This document shows, one piece after another, positions 17,009 through 22,599 of a stretch of 22,599 nt of DNA; position 1 is the first letter of the stretch, and the number at the start of each line of letters is the position of its first letter. Made by a program: the position numbers and the translations under genes. The notes beneath the pieces were generated by a model, which had not been told where the DNA came from, searched no databases, and saw nothing but the letters and a program-made list of their open reading frames with translations. Origin of the DNA: Syntrophomonas sp. UBA4922 (GTDB lineage: Bacteria; Bacillota; Syntrophomonadia; Syntrophomonadales; Syntrophomonadaceae); the NCBI GenBank assembly GCA_002398825.1, contig DHBS01000023.1, positions 20,893 to 43,491 on the forward strand. The letters run 5' to 3'.

Positions 17009-18166
17009 TTGAACAGAGAAAGAAATAACTGGTTACGGGGAATTAACATTTTTTTTAGCACCGTCGGTGTGGTGGTGGTTGTCTGCACGATTGCCCTCTT
17101 AGTGACCAGCAGTGCCGGTCTGAGTACACTATTCAGTGTCATCGGGCTGATCAAAACCGAGTCTTTATACCAGATCAATACTGCGCAGATGCTGGAAGGG
17201 GCCGGAGCAGGCATTGTTGAAGCCCTGGACGATCCATATTCCAGGTATCTCGACAGGCAGACCTATCAGGATCTCAAGGTCAAATTAGAAGCTAAATTTG
17301 GCGGCATCGGGGTCTATGTGGGGCAGGACAATCAAGGTCGTATCATGATCTATTCTCCCATCAGGGGGACTCCAGCCTATAAGGTAGGGGTCAAACACGG
17401 GGACATCATAGTGCGCATCAACGGTGAAAGCACCGTGAAGATGACCTCTGATGAAGCCGCCCAGCTGATGCGCGGCGACCCGGGGACGCAGTTGGAATTG
17501 GGGGTTTACCGGGAATCTGAAGGCAAGGAACTCAACTTTACCATAGTGCGTGAAATAATCAATGTGCCTTCGGTTGAGGACAAAATTCTTGACGAAGCCG
17601 CTGATATCGGCTACATCAGCTTAAATCAATTCCACGCCCAGTCGGCCAATGAACTGGCTACCAGTGTTGAAAAGCTGATGAGCGGAAACAAGGTGAAGGG
17701 CATAATTCTGGATTTGCGGGACAACGGCGGCGGAGATTTCAATGCCGCAATTGACATTGCCGGAATATTTCTGGATGGCAGCACGGTGGTAAGCGCTGCA
17801 GACAGCAAAGGCAATCAACAGGTCTACAAAGCCTCACCTGGCAAAGTGAATATTCCCCTGGTGGTCCTGGTGAATCATGACAGCGCCAGCGCCTCGGAAA
17901 TACTGGCTGCGGCCCTGCAGGATAACCAGCGGGCTGATCTGGTGGGAGTTAAGACTTTCGGCAAAGGCCTGGTGCAAACCGTATTTCCCCTGCATGACGG
18001 CGGGGCTTTGAAATTGACCACTCAGAAGTATTATACCCCCAACGGCACAGACATCAATGAAGTCGGCATCACCCCTGATTACGAGGTGCAAAACGATCCC
18101 AACAACAGCCAGGATTTGCAACTGAATAAAGCCATAGAAGTGTTAAAGACGAAGCTGGAAAATTAA
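17009..18166 (+). CDS. ctpA: Carboxy-terminal processing protease, S41 family (CtpA)
   Basis: A membrane-anchored PDZ protease that degrades envelope proteins from their C-termini. It starts at TTG with GGTGGT 6 bases upstream. The 385-residue protein has an N-terminal signal anchor (about 14-35), a short helical region, a PDZ domain (about 95-180, FGGIGVYVG...TPAYKVGVKHGDII), then the S41 catalytic domain. Spacing as in CtpB (Ser to Lys 25, Lys to Gln 4) gives a Ser294/Lys319/Gln323 triad, in DSASASEIL and KTFGKGLVQ. It lies downstream of ftsEX and the M23 hydrolase; in other bacteria Ctp proteases trim such hydrolases, so that gene product is a reasonable but unproved substrate. The short inverted repeat ATAATA-GAA-TATTAT precedes the SD. 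Confidence 0.96.
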   Translation: MNRERNNWLRGINIFFSTVGVVVVVCTIALLVTSSAGLSTLFSVIGLIKTESLYQINTAQMLEGAGAGIVEALDDPYSRYLDRQTYQDLKVKLEAKFGGIGVYVGQDNQGRIMIYSPIRGTPAYKVGVKHGDIIVRINGESTVKMTSDEAAQLMRGDPGTQLELGVYRESEGKELNFTIVREIINVPSVEDKILDEAADIGYISLNQFHAQSANELATSVEKLMSGNKVKGIILDLRDNGGGDFNAAIDIAGIFLDGSTVVSAADSKGNQQVYKASPGKVNIPLVVLVNHDSASASEILAAALQDNQRADLVGVKTFGKGLVQTVFPLHDGGALKLTTQKYYTPNGTDINEVGITPDYEVQNDPNNSQDLQLNKAIEVLKTKLEN

Positions 18167-18226
18167 TAAGAATCCTTAAATACTGGCCACCCCGGTTGAC
18201 TCGTTGCGCCCAAAGGAGTGGACTGC

Positions 18227-19084
18227 TTGGATTCTGTCTTAAGCATCTGGTTGGAAATGGGGCGGGTATGGTTGCAAGCTATATCCTCGCCTCTTTTTAT
18301 TTCCCTCTATCTTATTATGTTTTTTGTAATCAGCTGGTCTTATGGGCGAAAATCACCAGGATCCAACCAGCGTGAATTCATAAAGTCGGCGCTATTATCT
18401 GTCTTGATCGGCCTTGGTGCAGGATTCTTAGGCAGCGCCCTGCTGGTGGTAGTCGGAATCGATGTGCGCAATTTAAGCATCCTGGCCTTATGGCTGATTT
18501 CCCTGGGATTGGCCTTGGTTCATCCCCGCCTGATCTGCTTTTCCTATGCAGGCGGCCTATTGGCCCTGTTTTGCCTTTTGACTTCACGCTCAGTCAGCTG
18601 CGTTCCGCAGATAACGGGCCTAATAGCGATTCTCCACCTCATTGAAAGCGGTTTGATCCTGGTCGACGGCAGCACTCAGCCGGGCCGGGTTTGTTTCAAA
18701 AAACAGGGCCAGACCGTACAGGGTTTTAAACTGCAGCGGTTTTGGCCCTTGCTGCTGGTTATCAGCTGTACATCCGACAGCAGCATAGGCTATACTATGC
18801 CTTCCTGGTGGCCTTTGCTGCAATGCCATCCCCCTGCAGCTCAAGACAGTCTTTTTATCATGCTTCCGGTTCTGGCCATACTCGGTTATGGCGAAACGGT
18901 CACCAAAACCACCCCCCGCCTCACTGTGATGCGGTCTGCCCGCAATCTGGCCGTTTATAGCTTGATCCTGCTGGCGCTGTCCTTATCGGCCTCATCATAC
19001 CCTTTGATGAGCTGGATAGCTGCCATATTTGCCCCGCTTGGCCATGAGATGCTGATCTGGCTGGGCACGCGGGGAGGCTCTTAG
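18227..19084 (+). CDS. Polytopic membrane protein, membrane half of a PDZ-family protein
   Basis: A 285-residue protein with about eight hydrophobic helices. TTG 18227 is chosen because AAAGGAG ends 9 bases upstream; the GTG at 18218 touches the SD. Segments such as LGLALVHPRLICFSYAGG, IAILHLIESGLILV, FKLQRFWPLLLV, LPVLAILGYGE and AAIFAPLGHEMLIWLG match, from memory, the membrane part of Clostridia proteins that continue into a C-terminal PDZ domain and are encoded beside ctpA. Here the protein ends 14 residues after LGHE, with no PDZ sequence downstream, so it looks C-terminally truncated or PDZ-free. It follows ctpA by 60 bases and is probably co-transcribed. A role as scaffold for CtpA is possible but not shown. 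Confidence 0.75.
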   Translation: MDSVLSIWLEMGRVWLQAISSPLFISLYLIMFFVISWSYGRKSPGSNQREFIKSALLSVLIGLGAGFLGSALLVVVGIDVRNLSILALWLISLGLALVHPRLICFSYAGGLLALFCLLTSRSVSCVPQITGLIAILHLIESGLILVDGSTQPGRVCFKKQGQTVQGFKLQRFWPLLLVISCTSDSSIGYTMPSWWPLLQCHPPAAQDSLFIMLPVLAILGYGETVTKTTPRLTVMRSARNLAVYSLILLALSLSASSYPLMSWIAAIFAPLGHEMLIWLGTRGGS

Positions 19085-19121
19085 CCCTTTTGAAAACCGG
19101 CCATCCCGGGTGGCTACTTCA

Positions 19122-19151
19122 TTAACCAATGGTTTACTTTTCGAATATACT
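19122..19151 (+). promoter_or_regulatory. Candidate sigma-A promoter of the tandem P-loop ATPase gene
   Basis: TTAACC (19122-19127, 4/6), 18 bases, TATACT (19146-19151, 4/6). It lies in the intergenic gap, 30 bases before the start codon. No terminator with a T run is seen between the preceding gene and this site. Confidence 0.3.
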
Positions 19152-19182
19152 ATAGAAATCCAGCAGGGAAAGGGGTCTGGAA

Positions 19183-20250
19183 TTGTTATATAAAGGCAAA
19201 ATCAAGTATGTGCTGTCCAGTACATTTACCGACCAGGGTTATGTCAGCTGCCTGCCTGATTTACTGGCGGGAATAAAACGAGTCTATATCCTCAAGGGCG
19301 CTGCGGGAACGGGGAAAGCCACGTTTATTCGGCTGCTGGGGGAGTCTATGTCCTCATTAGGCTATGAGATGGAATACTGGATCTCGGCTGCGGATGCGGT
19401 CAACCCTGAAGGGATTTATTTTCCCCAGCTGGATACCGCGGTAGTTAACGGCAGCAGCCCGGTATCCATTGAACCGCATTATCCACATATCAGCGGGGAT
19501 GTTATTAATCTGGGCGATTACCTGGATACTGCCCTGATTAAGGAACAGGCCCGGCAGATCATAAAGCATATCGATCAATGGGAACTGTCGAACCGGCAGG
19601 CCGAAATGCATCTTCAGTCGGCTGCCCTGGCCAAACAGGAGCTGAAGAAATCTGCTGCGGCCCATCTCAACATGCAGCAGCTTTATAGTCTGGTAGAGCA
19701 GATATACAGTGAAGCCACCCTACCGCGGCCCGGAGAGAGACATTTTTTTGCCAGTGCCATGACTGCGGAAGGGTACATCGATTATGTCGAAGAAATCAGC
19801 TCTGATTGCAAGCAGCGTTTTGTCTTGACGGGTCCGGCTGGCAGCGGCAAATCAACTATCCTGGCTGAAATCGCCAGAAAAGCAAAACAGCAGGGCAATA
19901 GCGTGGAATATTATTATTGCGGTTTGGAGGCGGATAGTTTGCTAATGATCATCCTTCCAGCCTTCAGCACTGCTGTAATTGATGGCGGCGGTCTGCAGCT
20001 GAATTTAAAACCGTGGGATAAAGTGATCAACACCGAAGCGGTACTGGACGATTTTGAGATCCTCAAGGAAGCGCAGGTGAGCAGCCTGGCCAACCACAAT
20101 TATGAAGAACTGCTGTCCAAGGCTCAGGAAAAACTGGAAGAGGCTTACCGGGAATTAAAAGCTCTCAAACACCTCTACGCCAGCAAAATGAACTTTCAAG
20201 CCCTCAACCAGAGAAGGATGGCCTTGCTGGAGGAATTAATCCAAAGATGA
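19183..20250 (+). CDS. Tandem P-loop ATPase, PRK06851-like, function unknown
   Basis: A 355-residue cytoplasmic protein with two homologous P-loop halves. It starts at TTG with GGAAAGGGG about 8 bases upstream. Half 1 (about 1-140) has GAAGTGKAT at 39-47, followed by YEMEYWISAAD and LDTAVVNGSSP. Half 2 (about 190-310) has GPAGSGKST at 217-225, followed by SVEYYYCGLEADSLL and FSTAVIDGGG. The same order of motifs in both halves shows internal duplication. INLGDYLD also fits the PRK06851 family. Alanine replaces the Ser/Thr after Lys45, so the first site is probably catalytically weak, while the second is canonical. The linker and C-terminal 60 residues are coiled-coil-like. No function is established; it is monocistronic between ctpA's unit and uvrBA. 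Confidence 0.85.
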   Translation: MLYKGKIKYVLSSTFTDQGYVSCLPDLLAGIKRVYILKGAAGTGKATFIRLLGESMSSLGYEMEYWISAADAVNPEGIYFPQLDTAVVNGSSPVSIEPHYPHISGDVINLGDYLDTALIKEQARQIIKHIDQWELSNRQAEMHLQSAALAKQELKKSAAAHLNMQQLYSLVEQIYSEATLPRPGERHFFASAMTAEGYIDYVEEISSDCKQRFVLTGPAGSGKSTILAEIARKAKQQGNSVEYYYCGLEADSLLMIILPAFSTAVIDGGGLQLNLKPWDKVINTEAVLDDFEILKEAQVSSLANHNYEELLSKAQEKLEEAYRELKALKHLYASKMNFQALNQRRMALLEELIQR

Positions 20251-20286
20251 GGCCGTAAATCCCAACCAACCCGTACTTTTTCATAG

Positions 20287-20324
20287 TAGAGGCGCCTGTC
20301 CCGGCGCCTCTATGCCCTCTTTAT
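20287..20324 (+). terminator. Terminator after the P-loop ATPase gene
   Basis: A perfect 10-bp stem (TAGAGGCGCC 20287-20296 with GGCGCCTCTA 20303-20312) and loop TGTCCC. The downstream tract TGCCCTCTTTATT is U-rich but interrupted, so efficiency may be moderate. Confidence 0.75.
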
Positions 20325-20332
20325 TATTGGGG

Positions 20333-20346
20333 CGAACATTTGTTAT
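20333..20346. promoter_or_regulatory. Probable LexA (SOS) box of uvrBA
   Basis: CGAACATTTGTTAT matches the B. subtilis SOS consensus CGAACRNRYGTTYC at 11 of 14 positions, with the CGAAC half intact and GTT in the other. It overlaps a likely -10, TATCAT (20344-20349), so bound LexA would block RNA polymerase. uvrBA is a LexA target in B. subtilis. Confidence 0.65.
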
Positions 20347-20395
20347 CATGGATTAGGAAAGGACAGGCGTAACTACTGAACTTAAGAGGTTAATA

Positions 20396-22393
20396 ATGGA
20401 ATTCAAGCTACATTCAACCTACCATGAGACCGGAGACCAGCCTCAGGCCATACAGGCTCTGGTCGAAGGGCTTAAGGCCCGGTATCCGGAACAGACCCTT
20501 TTGGGTGTGACCGGTTCGGGGAAGACCTTTACCATGGCCCGCATTATCGAGGAAGTGCAGCGGCCCGCCTTGATCATGGCTCCCAACAAGACCCTGGCGG
20601 GGCAGCTTTATGCCGAGTTCAAGCAGTTCTTTCCGGAAAATGCGGTGGAATACTTTATCAGCTATTACGATTATTACCAGCCTGAGGCCTACGTGCCCCA
20701 CACTGATACCTATATCGAGAAAGACTCCTCCATAAACGATGAGATCGACAAACTGCGCCACTCTGCCACCGCGGCGGTTCTGGAACGGCGGGACGTCGTA
20801 GTTGTGGCCAGCGTATCCTGCATCTATGGCTTGGGGGCTCCGGATGATTACTATCGCATGGCCATATCACTCAGGCCGGGCATGGAGGCGCCGCGCGATA
20901 CTATAATGCGGCGCCTGGTGGAAAATCATTATGAACGCAATGATTATTCCTTTAACCGCGGCAATTTCCGGGTGAGGGGCGATGTCATCGAGATATTCCC
21001 GGCCTCAGCCGGTGAGAGAGCCCTCAGGATAGAATTATTTGGCGATGAAGTCGACCGCATTATCGAGTTCAATCCCATAACCGGTGAGGTTTATGGCCGC
21101 AGGCTCCATACCATGATTTTCCCGGCCTCCCATTATGTGACCAGCCGCGAGCGCATGCTGGACACTGCGGAAGATATTAGACTGGAACTGGATGAGCAGG
21201 TGACCCGCTTTCAAAATGAAGGCAAACTCCTGGAGGCGCAGCGTATTGAGCAGCGCACCCGCTACGACCTGGAGATGATCAGGGAGATCGGCTACTGCAA
21301 GGGGATTGAAAACTATTCCCGCTATATTACGGGTAGAAAGTCAGGTGAACCCCCCTATACATTGATCGATTTCTTTCCCCGGGATTTTATATTGTTTATT
21401 GATGAGTCCCATATTTCCGTGCCGCAGATCAGGGGTATGTATGAAGGGGACCGGTCGCGCAAGCAGAATCTGGTGGAGTATGGATTCAGGCTGCCTTCAG
21501 CCCTGGATAACCGCCCCTTGAAATTCGCCGAGTTTCAGGCCAAGGTCAATCAAATCGTATATGTCAGTGCCACCCCGGGGGATTATGAAGTTGAGCGCAG
21601 CAGGCAGGTGGCGGAACAGATCATACGCCCCACCGGGCTGGTCGACCCGCTTGTGGAAATAAGGCCGACCGGGCACCAGATCGACGACCTGATGGAAAGG
21701 ATAAGACAGACTGTAGGCCAGGGCTACCGGGTTCTGGTCACTACCCTGACCAAGCGCATGGCTGAAGACCTGTGCGACTACCTGGCAGACGCGGGGATAA
21801 GAGTTCGCTATATGCATTCCGACATCCAGGCCCTGGAACGCCTGGAGATACTGCGCGACCTGCGGGCGGGCGAATTCGACGTGCTGGTGGGAATCAACCT
21901 GTTGCGGGAAGGGCTGGATCTTCCCGAGGTCGCATTGGTTGCCATACTGGATGCGGACAAGGAAGGCTTTCTGCGTTCGGGGCGTTCGCTGATTCAGACC
22001 ATTGGCCGGGCGGCCCGCAATGTGGAAGGACAGGTGATAATGTATGCCGACCGCATCACCCCTTCCATGCGGACCGCTATCGATGAGACCAACCGCCGCC
22101 GCGAAAAGCAGATAGCATTCAATCAAACCCACGGGATTACCCCGGAAACCATCCAAAAGGAGATCTATGCCTCCATCGAGGCTACCATTGCCGAGGCTCC
22201 GGCCCAATATGATGCGGCGCTGTTCTCCCATCTGGGCAAAGAGGAGCGGGTTAGGCTGGCCGGAGAGATGCAGGCCGAAATGATAAAAGCAGCTGAAAGC
22301 CTTGAATTCGAGCGGGCTGCCGAGCTCCGCGACATGATCAAGAAGCTCTTGGAGCCCCCGCGCAAGACCAAAAAGCGATCCCGCGGCCGTTAA
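20396..22393 (+). CDS. uvrB: Excinuclease ABC subunit B
   Basis: UvrB receives damaged DNA from UvrA, verifies the lesion and recruits UvrC for incision. The 665-residue length is standard. It has Walker A GVTGSGKT (37-44), the beta-hairpin and its flank (FISYYDYYQPEAYVPHTDTY, then IEKDSSINDEID), helicase motif II DESH at 336-339, motif VI (QTIGRAARN), and the C-terminal UVR motif (AESLEFERAAELRDMIKKL) that binds UvrC. The ATG has AAGAGGT 5 bases upstream. uvrA starts 29 bases after the stop. A candidate LexA box and -10 element lie 50-60 bases upstream, implying DNA-damage induction. Confidence 0.99.
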   Translation: MEFKLHSTYHETGDQPQAIQALVEGLKARYPEQTLLGVTGSGKTFTMARIIEEVQRPALIMAPNKTLAGQLYAEFKQFFPENAVEYFISYYDYYQPEAYVPHTDTYIEKDSSINDEIDKLRHSATAAVLERRDVVVVASVSCIYGLGAPDDYYRMAISLRPGMEAPRDTIMRRLVENHYERNDYSFNRGNFRVRGDVIEIFPASAGERALRIELFGDEVDRIIEFNPITGEVYGRRLHTMIFPASHYVTSRERMLDTAEDIRLELDEQVTRFQNEGKLLEAQRIEQRTRYDLEMIREIGYCKGIENYSRYITGRKSGEPPYTLIDFFPRDFILFIDESHISVPQIRGMYEGDRSRKQNLVEYGFRLPSALDNRPLKFAEFQAKVNQIVYVSATPGDYEVERSRQVAEQIIRPTGLVDPLVEIRPTGHQIDDLMERIRQTVGQGYRVLVTTLTKRMAEDLCDYLADAGIRVRYMHSDIQALERLEILRDLRAGEFDVLVGINLLREGLDLPEVALVAILDADKEGFLRSGRSLIQTIGRAARNVEGQVIMYADRITPSMRTAIDETNRRREKQIAFNQTHGITPETIQKEIYASIEATIAEAPAQYDAALFSHLGKEERVRLAGEMQAEMIKAAESLEFERAAELRDMIKKLLEPPRKTKKRSRGR

Positions 22394-22403
22394 AGAGGCC
22401 GCG
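22382..22403 (+). other. GC-rich hairpin spanning the uvrB stop codon
   Basis: CGCGGCC (22382-22388) pairs perfectly with GGCCGCG (22397-22403); the 8-base loop contains the uvrB TAA. No T run follows, so it is not a terminator. It ends seven bases before the uvrA SD (TAGGAG) and could influence ribosome handover from uvrB to uvrA. Confidence 0.5.
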
Positions 22404-22422
22404 ATGCTGATAGGAGCATGAA

Positions 22423-22599
22423 GTGAAAGACTATATCTACGTAAAAGGCGCCCGTGAACATAATTTAAAGAATATCGACATTACAATTCCCCGCGATAAG
22501 CTGGTGATTTTCACCGGGGTGTCGGGATCAGGCAAATCCAGCCTGGCATTCGACACCATTTACAGTGAGGGCCAGCGCCGCTATGTGGAATCGCTCTCC
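22423..22599 (+). CDS. uvrA: Excinuclease ABC subunit A, 5' part (continues beyond window)
   Basis: UvrA is the ABC-type ATPase that scans DNA for damage and loads UvrB. It starts at GTG with TAGGAG 6 bases upstream; the nearby ATG (22418) is out of frame and stops at once. The 59 visible residues are the canonical N-terminus: YVKGAREHNLKNIDI, Walker A GVSGSGKSS at 32-40, then LAFDTIYSEGQRRYVESLS. The rest lies outside the window. It is the second gene of the uvrBA operon. Confidence 0.98.
   Translation, partial: MKDYIYVKGAREHNLKNIDITIPRDKLVIFTGVSGSGKSSLAFDTIYSEGQRRYVESLS

Noticed and set aside
21497..22231. Long reverse-strand frame of 244 codons opposite uvrB
   Set aside because: It mirrors uvrB codon structure, has no SD or family similarity, and lies wholly inside a conserved gene.

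Overview
The window reads as a chromosome segment of a flagellated, monoderm-type bacterium of the Bacillota, most likely a Clostridia lineage. This is inferred from a Bacillus-type flagellar late cluster, long-form HPF, RF2 with a programmed frameshift, a split transketolase, FtsEX followed by a secreted M23 hydrolase, CtpA beside a PDZ-family membrane protein, a two-P-loop ATPase of the PRK06851 type, and uvrBA behind a B. subtilis-type SOS box. Base composition looks near 50% GC, and TTG/GTG starts are common. A Syntrophomonas/Syntrophothermus-like host would fit, but that is a guess from memory of gene order.

Layout, all genes on the + strand. Bases 1-5144 are the flagellar late block: the 3' part of fliD, the flagellin gene with a sigma-28-type promoter and a structured leader, then flaG, fliS and two small helical chaperone-like genes. 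Bases 5134-6309 hold a double zinc-ribbon protein gene and hpf, each with its own terminator. Bases 6227-10583 hold secA followed by motA and motB; the stator genes sit between secA and prfB, and motA overlaps the secA stop by one base. Bases 10600-13632 hold prfB, read through a +1 frameshift, and the two transketolase halves. Bases 13635-16381 hold ftsE, ftsX and an M23 peptidase. Bases 16382-17008 have no convincing ordinary gene but contain a strong long hairpin and several tiny, possibly decayed membrane reading frames. Bases 17009-19084 hold ctpA and a membrane protein that appears to have lost its PDZ domain. Bases 19183-20324 hold the tandem P-loop ATPase. Bases 20333-22599 hold uvrB and the 5' end of uvrA under a probable LexA box.

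How the genes work together: the first block builds and caps the flagellar filament and chaperones its subunits, and MotAB supplies the stator. HPF, SecA and RF2 are translation and secretion housekeeping. FtsEX with the M23 enzyme is a cell-wall hydrolysis module, and CtpA is a membrane-anchored protease that could act on envelope proteins. UvrBA is excision repair. No complete new multi-gene system was found. The most unusual items are the 16.4-17.0 kb region, the probable attenuator in the secA leader, the placement of motAB, and the ATPase with one degenerate P-loop.
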